A stretch of DNA of 64,000 bases from Asanoa ferruginea (lineage in GTDB: Bacteria > Actinomycetota > Actinomycetes > Mycobacteriales > Micromonosporaceae). The translations under genes and the position numbers were made by a program. The notes beneath the pieces are model-generated. The model worked only from the letters and a program-made list of their open reading frames with translations, ran no database searches and was not told the origin of the DNA. Below are positions 44,392 to 52,971 of this stretch, piece after piece. Positions within the stretch are counted from its first letter, which is position 1, and each line of letters begins with the position of its first letter. The stretch covers positions 1,054,001 to 1,118,000 of the forward strand of contig NZ_QUMQ01000001.1 of assembly GCF_003387075.1 (NCBI RefSeq). Reading direction: 5' to 3'.

Positions 44392-46143
44392 ATGAGCAGG
44401 GCAGTGCCGCCTATGCCGCCGGGACCTCCGGTCGGCGCAAGACCCGATGACGGGGATGAGCCGCCGCTGCTGCGCCTGATCCGCGAGGGCGTCATCGGCG
44501 ATGACCAGGTGATGTGGGGTCCCTACGGGCCCCGCCGGGTGACCTACGCCGACTACACCGCGTCCGGCCGGTCGCTGAGCTTCGTCGAAGACTTCATCCG
44601 CGACGAGGTGCTTCCCCGCTACGCCAACACGCACACAGAGTCGTCCGGGACCGGGCGGCAGACCACCCGGCTGCGCGAAGACGCCCGCGCGGTGATCCGG
44701 GACGCGGTCGGCGGCGACGACGACACCGTGGTGATCTTCGCGGGCTCCGGCGCCACCGGCGCGATCGACAAGCTGGTCCGGATCCTCGGCATCCGCATCC
44801 CGGCCGAGCTCGACGACGGCTACGACCTGCGCTCACTGATCCCGCTCGAGCACCGCCCGGTGGTCTTCATCGGTCCCTACGAGCACCACTCCAACGAGCT
44901 GCCCTGGCGCGAGACGATCGCCGACGTCGTGGTCGTGCCGGAAGACGCCGACGGCCACGTCGACCGCGCGGCCCTGGCGTCAGCGCTGGCCAGCTATGCC
45001 AACCGGACACTCAAGATCGGCTCGTTCTCGGCCGCCTCCAACGTCACCGGGATCATCACCGACACCGCGGCGATCTCCGCGCTGCTCCACGAGCACGGCG
45101 CGCTGGCCTGCTGGGACTACGCCGCGGCCGGCCCCTACGTCGACATCGACATGGCCGGCAAGGACGCGATCTTCCTGTCCCCGCACAAGTTCGTCGGCGG
45201 CCCCGGCACGCCCGGCGTCCTGGTGGTCCGCCGCCACCTGCTGCGCAACCGGGTCCCGACGGTGCCCGGCGGCGGCACGGTCGACTACGTCAACGGCTTC
45301 ATGCACCACTACATGACCGACCCCGCACACCGCGAGGAGGGCGGCACGCCGGCGATCGTCGAGTCGATCCGCGCCGGCCTGGTGTTCGCCCTCAAGCAGG
45401 CCGTCGGCACCGCCGTGATCGGCGAGCGCGAGGAGCGGTTCCGCCGGATCGCGATGGACACCTGGGCCGCCAACCCGGCGATCGAGGTGCTCGGCAACCC
45501 GCACGCCGACCGGCTCTCCATCCTGTCCTTCGTCGTCCGCCGCCCGAACGGCCGCTACCTGCACCACAACTTCGTCGTGGCGCTGCTCAACGACCTCTTC
45601 GGCATCCAGTCCCGGGGCGGCTGCTCGTGCGCCGGCCCCTATGGGCACCGCTTACTCGGCATCGACCTCGATCACTCCCTGCGGTTCGAGCAGGAGGTGA
45701 TGTCCGGCTGCGCCGGGATCAAGCCCGGCTGGGCCCGGGTCAGCTTCAACTACTTCCTGTCCGAGGCGGTCTGCCGCTACATCGTCGAGGCCGTCGACCT
45801 GATCGCCCGCGACGGCTGGAAACTGCTGCCCGACTATCGCTTCGACCCCTATTCCGGGCTGTGGCGGCACCACCGCGGCCTCGCTGAGCCGGCGCTGCGG
45901 CTGACCGAGGTCACCTTCGACAGCGGCGGGGTGCGCTGGGCCGGGGCGGTGCCGGCCGACCGGGCGCCCGAGGCCGCGCTGCCGGGCTATCTGGCGGAGG
46001 CCCAAACGATCTTCGACGCCTACGACGGGAGCGGCTGCGCCGAGACCACCGGCGACAACGCGCTGTCACCCGGTTTCGAGGGGCTCCGCTGGTTCGACCT
46101 GCCCGCTGTCTGCCTGAGTCCCGCGGAGCCGCTTCCGCTCTGA
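44392..46143 (+). CDS. class V aminotransferase-fold PLP enzyme, cysteine-desulfurase-like
   Basis: 583 residues, longer than SufS/CsdA (~410). The N-terminal VTYADYTASGRSLSFVEDFI and NTHTESSGTGRQTT blocks, HHSNELPWRE, WDYAAAGPYVDID and PLP lysine Lys266 in LSPHKFVGGPG are class V features. RGGCSCAGPYGHRLLG (~residue 410) holds cysteines where desulfurases have the reactive Cys. A ~120-residue C-terminal extension begins with a KPGWARVSFNYFLSEAV segment. Desulfurase, selenocysteine-lyase-like or unrelated eliminase activity is open; no isc/suf genes lie nearby. Confidence 0.85.
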   Translation: MSRAVPPMPPGPPVGARPDDGDEPPLLRLIREGVIGDDQVMWGPYGPRRVTYADYTASGRSLSFVEDFIRDEVLPRYANTHTESSGTGRQTTRLREDARAVIRDAVGGDDDTVVIFAGSGATGAIDKLVRILGIRIPAELDDGYDLRSLIPLEHRPVVFIGPYEHHSNELPWRETIADVVVVPEDADGHVDRAALASALASYANRTLKIGSFSAASNVTGIITDTAAISALLHEHGALACWDYAAAGPYVDIDMAGKDAIFLSPHKFVGGPGTPGVLVVRRHLLRNRVPTVPGGGTVDYVNGFMHHYMTDPAHREEGGTPAIVESIRAGLVFALKQAVGTAVIGEREERFRRIAMDTWAANPAIEVLGNPHADRLSILSFVVRRPNGRYLHHNFVVALLNDLFGIQSRGGCSCAGPYGHRLLGIDLDHSLRFEQEVMSGCAGIKPGWARVSFNYFLSEAVCRYIVEAVDLIARDGWKLLPDYRFDPYSGLWRHHRGLAEPALRLTEVTFDSGGVRWAGAVPADRAPEAALPGYLAEAQTIFDAYDGSGCAETTGDNALSPGFEGLRWFDLPAVCLSPAEPLPL

Positions 46144-46188
46144 GCGAACCCCGCCGAAGGCCGGCATTCCCGGCGGGGGCGGCGTGTT

Positions 46189-47154
46189 GTGGGTGACGTG
46201 GATACCGAACGGACCCGACCGGAGCGCGACGAGACCGCCGCGCTCGACGCGTACTCGCGGATCGTCACGACGGTCGCCGCGCAGATCCTGCCCAGCGTGG
46301 CCGCGGTGTCGGTGCGCACCGGCCGGGGTGCCGGCGCGGGCTCCGCCGTGACCTTCACCGACGACGGCTTTCTGCTCACCAGCGCCCACGTGGTCGAGGG
46401 CGCGCAGGGTGGCACGGCCACCTTCGGCGACGGCGCCGAGGCCGGCTTCGACGTGGTCGGCCGCGACGCCCTTTCTGACCTGGCGGTCCTGCGGGTCCGC
46501 GACGCCGGCGCCCGCCCGGCCCCGCTGGGCGACGCCGACCGACTCAAGATCGGGCAACTCGTGGTCGCGGTCGGCAACCCGATGGGGCTGGCCGGCTCGG
46601 TCACCGCCGGGGTGGTCTCCGGGCTCGGCCGGTCGCTGCCGGCCCGCGAGGGGCGCGCCCTCCGGTTGATCGACGACGTGATCCAGACCGACGCGGCGCT
46701 CAACCCGGGCAACTCCGGCGGCGCCCTGGTCGACTCGTCCGGCCAGGTGATCGGGGTCAACACCGCGGTCGCCGGCTACGGGCTCGGCCTCGCGGTGCCG
46801 ATCAACCGCAACACCCGCCAGATCATCGGCGACCTGATCAAGGACGGCCGGGTACGCCGCGCCTGGCTCGGCGTCGCCGGCGTCCCGGTGCCGTTGCCGC
46901 CGCCGGTCGCCGAACGCGCCGGCCAGCGCTCCGGGCTGCGGGTGGTCGAGGTCGTGCCGGGCAGCCCAGCCGGGGTCGCCGGCATCTACCTCGGCGACAT
47001 CCTGCTGACCGCGGGCGGGCAGCAGGTGCAAAACGTGCAGTCGCTGCAACGCCTGATGCTCGGCCCGGCGATCGGCACCCGCATGTCGGTGACCCTGCTG
47101 CGTCGCGGCGCCTACGTCGACGTGGTCACGGTGCCGGCCGAGCTACGAACGTGA
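46189..47154 (+). CDS. HtrA/DegP-like trypsin-fold protease with PDZ domain, apparently cytoplasmic
   Basis: 321 residues with an intact S1C triad: His67 (TSAHVV), Asp97 (DLAVL), Ser176 (NPGNSGG), and a PDZ domain from ~225 (GLRVVEVVPGSPAGVAGIYLGDILL). No signal peptide or membrane helix is visible at the N-terminus, unlike typical HtrA proteins. A Glu/Arg-rich first ~25 residues precede the domain. GTG start 45 bp after the aminotransferase stop, so the two could be cotranscribed. Followed by a strong terminator. Confidence 0.9.
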   Translation: MGDVDTERTRPERDETAALDAYSRIVTTVAAQILPSVAAVSVRTGRGAGAGSAVTFTDDGFLLTSAHVVEGAQGGTATFGDGAEAGFDVVGRDALSDLAVLRVRDAGARPAPLGDADRLKIGQLVVAVGNPMGLAGSVTAGVVSGLGRSLPAREGRALRLIDDVIQTDAALNPGNSGGALVDSSGQVIGVNTAVAGYGLGLAVPINRNTRQIIGDLIKDGRVRRAWLGVAGVPVPLPPPVAERAGQRSGLRVVEVVPGSPAGVAGIYLGDILLTAGGQQVQNVQSLQRLMLGPAIGTRMSVTLLRRGAYVDVVTVPAELRT

Positions 47155-47223
47155 CCGAGCGGGCCGTGATGCGCCGAGCGGGCTGACCTGCGAACGTGAA
47201 CGAGCCGCCCGGGCTGCGAACGT

Positions 47224-47264
47224 GGCCGAGCCGGCTCCCTCTGCCGAAGGGAGCCGGCTCGGCC
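47224..47264. terminator. strong bidirectional terminator
   Basis: A perfect 17-bp stem (47224-47240 with 47248-47264) with a seven-base loop, followed by CTTTT on the plus strand. It lies between the convergent HtrA-like and choice-of-anchor A genes and could serve both. Confidence 0.85.
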
Positions 47265-47288
47265 TTTTGGTGCCGGGTCAGTAGATGC

Positions 47289-48971
47289 TCAGTGCGCGGC
47301 CAGGTGGCGGCGGCGGCGCCGGCGGCCGAGCAGCAGCAACGTGCCGCTGACGACCAGGATGGACAGCGCCGCGATCAGCAGTCGGGAGGTCGGCGGCCGG
47401 CTGGAGACCAGCTCACCGGGGCCGGCACCACCCTGGCCGGGCAGCGGGCCGTAGTTGGCGACGACCGCGGGCTCGCTGCTGGCCGACGCGACGGCCGACA
47501 GCGTCACCGACGGGCTCGCCGACGGTGTCGTGGGCCAGAACTGGATCGTGTCGTCGTCGCCGGGCAGTTCGGCCGCTGGATCCCCGTCGGCCGGCGGCTC
47601 CTCCGCGACCGCGGCGCCACTCGGGTCGACGGCCGGCGCGTTGGTCGGATCAGCACCCGGCGCGTCGGTCTGGTCGAAGATCGGTAGGTCGGTTGCCGGC
47701 GCCGACGGCGGCTGCTCGGTCATCCAGGCCCAGGGCAGGTTGGAGTCGAGCGGGGCCGGGTCGGTCGTCGGCCACATCGGGGGTGCGACCACGCCGGGCA
47801 CCTCGGTAGTCGTCGGCTCCGGCGTGCCCAGGTCGGGCCGCACGGTCGCCGTCGCCGGCTCGGTGGCGGCGTCCAGGGTCGCGGTCACGGCCGGGATCTC
47901 GGTCGTCGTGCCGGTCGCCGGTGGCGCCGCGACCGGGGTGCTGTCCGGTGCCGCGCCACATTGGATCGTCGTGTTGAACGGCAGGTCGTGTGTCTCACCG
48001 CCGTTGGTGGCCGCGGTGCCGTGCGTGTAGCTCTTCACGACCAGGTTCCCCTCGTTGTTGGCGGTGTTGACGTCGGTGAAGTCCGCGTTCGGGGCGTAGA
48101 TCGTGCCCTCGGCGGTGTCGGCACCGACCTGCGTGATCGCGGTGGTGTCCGGGAAGTTCATCAGGATGTACGGCGCCTGGTTGTCGCTGATCCCGGCGAA
48201 GTTGGCGGTCCGCCACTCGTAGGAGTCGCTGGTCCGCACGTTGACCAGCAGCGGCGTCGCGGCGCCGGGCTGCGTGTTGAAGGTCAGGTCGGACAGGTTG
48301 TTGAACTCGTCGCCGCTCAGGTTGAGCACGTTGGTCTGGTTGGGCGTCAGCGAGACGTAGGCCTTGGTTCCGGCCTCCCGCAGGGGCCGGGCCAACTCCC
48401 GGCCGTCGGAGCTGCGCAACGTCGCCGTCTCGCCGCAGGTCCCGAACTGCTGCGACCGCTCGCGGAAGGTGGCGAACACGCCGGCGAAGTCGAGCGCGTC
48501 CTGCTCGGCGAGGCTGGCCTTGCGGGCGCCGGCACCGGATTCGCGCGGCGGATCGGTGGCCCGGAGCAGCACGCCCAGTCCCCCGTCCGCACCGGCCGCG
48601 GCTCCGACCCCGTCGCCGTCCGCCGCGGTTTCGCCGGCGTCGAGCACCGTGGCGTCGACCACCGGAGGTGCGCCGAGCAGCGCCCGGCCGCCGATGATCA
48701 GCGGGCTCTCGCCGTCGCCGAGGCGTACGCCGCGTTCGGCCGCGATCCGGTAGTCGCCACCGAAGGTCAGGTCACCGCCGACCGCGACCGGGCCTTCGCT
48801 CTCGGAGCCGGTCAGCGTCGCGTTGCCCTCGACGAGCACGAGGAAGCCGAGCCCGCCCTCGACCGGATTGACCGGCCCGGTCGCCGACGCCGGCGTCAAC
48901 ACCCACAGCGACGCGGCAGCGGCGACGGCTCCCACCGCCGCCGCGGCCGCCCATCTCGCTTTCCTGGCCAT
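47289..48971 (-). CDS. choice-of-anchor A family surface protein
   Basis: 560 residues. Signal peptide (residues 1-31), then a choice-of-anchor A domain to ~330 (LVEGNATLTGSESEGPVAVGGDLTFGG; NLVVKSYTHG), a Thr/Pro/Asp-rich stalk (~335-510) and a C-terminal hydrophobic helix (LLIAALSILVVSGTLLLL) ending in a poly-Arg tail. There is no LPxTG; LPGQG at ~516 is about 20 residues before the helix and does not fit a sortase signal. Attachment is therefore probably by the C-terminal membrane helix. Function unknown beyond surface display. Confidence 0.88.
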   Translation of the reverse strand: MARKARWAAAAAVGAVAAAASLWVLTPASATGPVNPVEGGLGFLVLVEGNATLTGSESEGPVAVGGDLTFGGDYRIAAERGVRLGDGESPLIIGGRALLGAPPVVDATVLDAGETAADGDGVGAAAGADGGLGVLLRATDPPRESGAGARKASLAEQDALDFAGVFATFRERSQQFGTCGETATLRSSDGRELARPLREAGTKAYVSLTPNQTNVLNLSGDEFNNLSDLTFNTQPGAATPLLVNVRTSDSYEWRTANFAGISDNQAPYILMNFPDTTAITQVGADTAEGTIYAPNADFTDVNTANNEGNLVVKSYTHGTAATNGGETHDLPFNTTIQCGAAPDSTPVAAPPATGTTTEIPAVTATLDAATEPATATVRPDLGTPEPTTTEVPGVVAPPMWPTTDPAPLDSNLPWAWMTEQPPSAPATDLPIFDQTDAPGADPTNAPAVDPSGAAVAEEPPADGDPAAELPGDDDTIQFWPTTPSASPSVTLSAVASASSEPAVVANYGPLPGQGGAGPGELVSSRPPTSRLLIAALSILVVSGTLLLLGRRRRRRHLAAH

Positions 48972-49063
48972 GCGAAAACCGCCCCCCGAAGCGAATAAAC
49001 CTCCAAGGAGCAGTATTCACCGCGAATGGGACAGAGTTCGCGTTTTAGGTTAAGTGGGTCGGA

Positions 49064-50434
49064 TCATCGCGAACCGAGGTGCGCCAGCAGGTCTTGCCTG
49101 GTGATCACGCCCTTGGGCTTGCCGTCGATCAGCACCAGCGCCGCGTCGGACTTCTCGAGCAGCGCGACCGCCTCGCTGACCGGCTGGCCGCCGCCGATCA
49201 TCGGCAACGGCGAGTGCATGTGCTTCTCCACCATGTCGTGCAGGTGTGCCTGACCGGTGAACAGCGCGTCGAGCAGTTCCTTCTCCACGATGGAGCCGGC
49301 GACCTCGCCGGTCACCACGGGCGGCTCCGCCTTGAGGACGGGCACCTGCGACACCCCGTACTCCCGCATCCGGTCGATCGCCTCGCGGACCGGATCGGTC
49401 GGGTGCACGTGGACGAGTTCGGGCATCTGACCGCTCTTGCCGGCGAGCACGTCGCGCACCGTCGGCTCCTCGCCGCCGGTCGACAGGAAGCCGTAGCGGG
49501 CCATCCAGTCGTCGTTGAAGATCTTCGACAGGTAGCCGCGGCCGCCGTCGGGCAGCAGCACGACGATCACGTCGTCGGGGCCGGCGCGGTGCGCCACCTC
49601 GAGCGCGGCGGCGACCGCCATCCCGCACGATCCGCCGACCAGCAGGCCCTCTTCGCGGGCCAGCCGCCGGGTGATGTCGAACGAGGTCTTGTCGGAGACC
49701 TCCACGATCTCGTCGCAGATCTCGCGGTCGTAGGTCTCGGGCCAGAAGTCTTCACCGACACCCTCGACCAGGTAGGGCCGGCCGGTGCCACCGGAGTAGA
49801 CGGAGCCCTCCGGGTCGGCGCCGATCACCTTGACCCCGCCGCCGGACTGCTCCTTGAGGTAGCGGCCGACGCCGGAGATCGTGCCGCCGGTGCCGACGCC
49901 CGCGACGAAGTGGGTGATCCGGCCGCCGGTCTGCTCCCAGATCTCCGGGCCCGTCGTCTCGTAGTGCGAGCGCGGGTTCTCCGGGTTGGCGTACTGGTTG
50001 GGCTTCCAGGCGCCGGGGATCTCGCGGCTGAGCCGGTCCGACACGCTGTAGTAGGAACGCGGGTCCTCGGGCGCGACGGCGGTCGGGCAGACCACCACCT
50101 CGGCGCCGTAGGCACGCAGCACGTTGCGCTTGTCCTCGCTGACCTTGTCAGGGCAGATGAAGACACAGCGGTAGCCCTTGAGCTGGGCCACCAGCGCCAG
50201 CCCGACCCCGGTGTTGCCGCTCGTCGGCTCGACGATCGTGCCGCCGGCCTGAAGCAGGCCGGACTTCTCGGCCGCCTCGACCATCCGCAGCGCGATGCGG
50301 TCCTTGACCGAGCCACCGGGGTTGAAATATTCGACCTTGGCCAGCACCGTCGCGTCGATGCCGGTGGCGACGTTGCGCAGCCGGACGAGCGGCGTGTTAC
50401 CGATGAGGTCGACGACGTTGTCGTAGTAGCGCAC
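49064..50434 (-). CDS. cbs: cystathionine beta-synthase
   Basis: Condenses serine (or activated serine) with homocysteine in transsulfuration. 456 residues: PLP lysine Lys44 in NPGGSVKDRIALRM, SGNTGVGLALVA, the phosphate loop GVGTGGTISGVGR, and C-terminal paired CBS domains (~335-450: VHPTDPVREAIDRMREY; QPVSEAVALLEKSDAALVLIDG). GTG start with AAGGG nine bases upstream. Together with metB at 34.6-35.7 kb it covers both transsulfuration directions. Confidence 0.93.
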   Translation of the reverse strand: MRYYDNVVDLIGNTPLVRLRNVATGIDATVLAKVEYFNPGGSVKDRIALRMVEAAEKSGLLQAGGTIVEPTSGNTGVGLALVAQLKGYRCVFICPDKVSEDKRNVLRAYGAEVVVCPTAVAPEDPRSYYSVSDRLSREIPGAWKPNQYANPENPRSHYETTGPEIWEQTGGRITHFVAGVGTGGTISGVGRYLKEQSGGGVKVIGADPEGSVYSGGTGRPYLVEGVGEDFWPETYDREICDEIVEVSDKTSFDITRRLAREEGLLVGGSCGMAVAAALEVAHRAGPDDVIVVLLPDGGRGYLSKIFNDDWMARYGFLSTGGEEPTVRDVLAGKSGQMPELVHVHPTDPVREAIDRMREYGVSQVPVLKAEPPVVTGEVAGSIVEKELLDALFTGQAHLHDMVEKHMHSPLPMIGGGQPVSEAVALLEKSDAALVLIDGKPKGVITRQDLLAHLGSR

Positions 50435-50499
50435 GGCGTTGTGCCCTTCTGGTCCGCCCCGCCGGGCCGGCGGGTCGAATCCCAGCCTACGTGCGCAGG

Positions 50500-50856
50500 T
50501 CAGGACAGCACGGTGCCGGGTATTGTCGCCCTCCGCTTGGCCTCCCAGGCCAGGAACCGGTCGGTTTCGGCCAGCACGCTGCCGGCCAGCCAGGTCACCA
50601 TCACCAGGTCGTCGACCAGCCCAAAGACCGCCAGGAACATTTCGGGTACGAAGTCCAGCGGCGAAACCACGTAGATCGTCGCGGCGGTCATCAGGGCCAG
50701 TCGCATGCCACCGTCGTACTCACCGCTGGCCGATGCCTTGATCATTCGAGGCAGGGCACCCAGCCGCGCGCCGAGACCCGGGCCGCCCCGGGCACCGGCG
50801 GTCAACGCCCGGCCCAGTGCGACGAATGCCGCGGTGCGTTTCAAGGTTCTCGCCAT
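50500..50856 (-). CDS. DUF1232 (YkvA-like) membrane protein
   Basis: 118 residues. The DUF1232 signature ATIYVVSPLDFVPEMFLAVFGLVDDLVMV (given in pieces ATIYVVSPLDFVPE and GLVDDLVMV) spans ~57-85 with one or two membrane helices. ATG 50856 with GGAGGTGG upstream; the frame is open 26 codons further. Function unknown; often found beside envelope genes. Confidence 0.88.
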   Translation of the reverse strand: MARTLKRTAAFVALGRALTAGARGGPGLGARLGALPRMIKASASGEYDGGMRLALMTAATIYVVSPLDFVPEMFLAVFGLVDDLVMVTWLAGSVLAETDRFLAWEAKRRATIPGTVLS

Positions 50857-51013
50857 CGGCTTTCCACCTCCTGGGCACCATGATGCCCAGAACGCGCCAC
50901 CCTGAACCGTCGCGAGGTTTGTTCCCCGGAACACCTACGGCGGCGTGAAGCACCTTTTCGACGCCAACGGAGTTAGCCTCGTAGCCGTACATCACGCATG
51001 GGGGGCACAGCCA

Positions 51014-52117
51014 ATGGGGGCAGCCGAGGCAGCGGCCTGGCGCACCGCCGCCCGGACGGTCGCACGGTTCACGGCGGTCGGCGCGGGCGTCACAGCGTTC
51101 GGAGCGGTGGCGGGGGCCGCGCTCATCGTCGGCCAGGCCGAGCAGGCCCGCCGGCGGATCCCGCAGGCACAGGAGCCGCCGCCGCGCGGTGACGGCGTCT
51201 ACGGCACCCGGTTCCCGGGCGAGCCGATCGAGATGGTGGTGGTCGGCGACTCGTCGGCGGCCGGCTACGGCGTCCACAAGCCTCGGGAGACCCCCGGCGC
51301 GCTGCTCGCGACCGGCGTGTCCCGCCGGCTCCAGCGCCCGGTCCGGCTGCACCGGCACGCGGTGGTCGGCGCCCTGTCCGCGGGCCTGCCACACCAGGTC
51401 GAGGCCGCGCTCGAGCGCACGCCACACCCCGCTCTCGCCGTGATCATCATCGGCGGCAACGACGTCACCCACCGCACCAGCACCCACATCGCCGTGCGCC
51501 ACCTGGTCAACGCGGTCCGCAAGTTCCGCGCCGCCGGTGCCCGGGTGATCGTCGGCACCTGCCCCGACCTCGGCACGATCCAGCCGATCCAGCCGCCGCT
51601 GCGCTGGCTCGCCGGCCGCTGGAGCCGCCAACTCGCCGCCGCGCAGACCGTCGCCAGCGTCGAGGCCGGCGCCTGGACGGTCTCCCTCGGCGACCTGCTC
51701 GGCCCCCGCTTCGCGGCCGAGCCGGCCCGGATGTTCAGCCTCGACCGCTTCCACCCCTCCGCCGACGGCTACGCACTGGCCGCGGCGGCGATGTTGCCCT
51801 CCGTGCTGGCCGCGCTCGGCGCGCCCGAGGAGCCGGTGGCGCTGTCGGCCGGCGAGGGCGTCCGCTCGCTGCCCCAGGCCGCGCAGGAAGCCGCCCGCCA
51901 GCCCGGCACCGAGGTCAGCGGCACCCAGGTCGCGGGCCGCGACCGGGGCCCGGCGGGCCGCTGGGCCACGCTGCGCCGTCGCCCGACCGCGTGGTTCACC
52001 CCCGGCCCGGGTGGCGCTCGTCGCCTGTTCGGGAACCTGCGCGGAGCGGCGCCGACGTTACCCTTGGAACCGGAGCGCGAAGACGCGCATCCGTCCACGG
52101 TGGAGGAGTTGGCATGA
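51014..52117 (+). CDS. SGNH/GDSL hydrolase with N-terminal membrane anchor
   Basis: 367 residues. An N-terminal hydrophobic segment (FTAVGAGVTAFGAVAGAALIV, ~15-38) is followed by an SGNH fold: block I VVVGDSSAAGYG with the nucleophile Ser, block III GGNDVTH, and block V FHPSADGY with the catalytic His. The C-terminal ~60 residues are a disordered Arg/Pro-rich extension. Overlaps the next SGNH gene by ATGA, so the two are cotranslated. From memory Rv1075c of M. tuberculosis is an exported GDSL protein beside fadA3, as here. Confidence 0.88.
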   Translation: MGAAEAAAWRTAARTVARFTAVGAGVTAFGAVAGAALIVGQAEQARRRIPQAQEPPPRGDGVYGTRFPGEPIEMVVVGDSSAAGYGVHKPRETPGALLATGVSRRLQRPVRLHRHAVVGALSAGLPHQVEAALERTPHPALAVIIIGGNDVTHRTSTHIAVRHLVNAVRKFRAAGARVIVGTCPDLGTIQPIQPPLRWLAGRWSRQLAAAQTVASVEAGAWTVSLGDLLGPRFAAEPARMFSLDRFHPSADGYALAAAAMLPSVLAALGAPEEPVALSAGEGVRSLPQAAQEAARQPGTEVSGTQVAGRDRGPAGRWATLRRRPTAWFTPGPGGARRLFGNLRGAAPTLPLEPEREDAHPSTVEELA

Positions 52118-52908
52118 CGTCACGCGGTCTGGTCGGCTGGGTTGGCCGAACGGCCGCGATGACCCTGGCCGCCGGCACCCTCGGTGGTGCGGCCCTGCTG
52201 GCCGGCGAGTTCATGGCCGCCCGCAACCGCCGCTACGCCCAGCCGCAACTTGGCCTGGCCCTGCGCACGAGCGTCGGCCGCGAGGGCGCCCCCGAGGTCC
52301 GCCTGGTGCTGCTCGGCGACTCCACCTCGCTCGGCGTGGGCGTCGACGACGTCAACGACACGGTCGGCGGCCAACTCGCCCGCCTGCTCGCCGAGGAGGG
52401 CGGCCTGCGGGTGCACCTCTCGTCGGTCGGCGTCTCCGGCTCCCGCTCGACCGACCTGGCCACCCAGGTCGCCCGCGCGCTGCTCGGCGAACGCCCCGAC
52501 CTGGCGGTGATCCTGATCGGCGCCAACGACGCGACGGCGCTGCGCCGGCCAGGCGAGTCCGCGGCCTATTTGGCGGCCGCGGTGCGCCGGCTGCGCGACG
52601 CCGGTGTCGAGGTCGTCGTCGGCACCTGTCCCGACCTCGGTGCGGCGCGCGCCATCGACCAGCCGTTGCGCGAGATCGCCGGCTGGTGGGGCCGGCAGAC
52701 GGCGGCCGCGCAGGGCCGGGCCGTGCACGCCGCCGGCGGCGCCGTGGTCGACCTGGCGGCGGAGACAGGCGCGGTCTTCCGGGCCGACGCCGGCACGCTG
52801 TGTTTCGACGGCTTCCACCCGTCGGCCGACGGCTACCGGGTGTGGGCGCATGCCCTGCTGCCCGCCGTCTCGGCCCTGGCCGGACTGGGCCGTTCCCCCG
52901 CGTCCTAG
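52114..52908 (+). CDS. second SGNH/GDSL hydrolase
   Basis: 264 residues with the same layout as the preceding gene: a membrane segment (AAMTLAAGTLGGAALLAGEF, ~14-33), block I LLGDSTSLGVG, block III GANDATAL and block V FHPSADGYRVW. The pair probably arose by duplication; both share GTCPDLG and a HPSADGY. Secreted or membrane-anchored lipase/esterase acting on cell-envelope esters is likely. Overlaps the upstream gene by 4 bp. Confidence 0.9.
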   Translation: MTSRGLVGWVGRTAAMTLAAGTLGGAALLAGEFMAARNRRYAQPQLGLALRTSVGREGAPEVRLVLLGDSTSLGVGVDDVNDTVGGQLARLLAEEGGLRVHLSSVGVSGSRSTDLATQVARALLGERPDLAVILIGANDATALRRPGESAAYLAAAVRRLRDAGVEVVVGTCPDLGAARAIDQPLREIAGWWGRQTAAAQGRAVHAAGGAVVDLAAETGAVFRADAGTLCFDGFHPSADGYRVWAHALLPAVSALAGLGRSPAS

Positions 52909-52960
52909 CTGCCTCTCGGATTGAGAGGAATCGCATCCTCGCGGTCGGCGGGTCGCGGGT

Positions 52961-52966
52961 TAACGT
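52961..52966 (+). promoter_or_regulatory. -10-like box of a probable leaderless thiolase gene
   Basis: TAACGT ends five bases before ATG 52972 and no Shine-Dalgarno is present, suggesting a leaderless transcript. The SGNH stop is 63 bp upstream. Confidence 0.5.
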
Positions 52967-52971
52967 GGGAT

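Noticed and set aside
46149-46178. 8-bp hairpin between the aminotransferase and protease genes as a terminator
   Set aside because: The stem CCCCGCCG/CGGCGGGG is short, has a 14-base loop and no T tract; read-through is as likely.
48971-49063. Sortase LPxTG anchor in the choice-of-anchor A protein
   Set aside because: The closest motif, LPGQG, is too far from the C-terminal helix and lacks the LPxTG pattern; a membrane-helix anchor explains the sequence.
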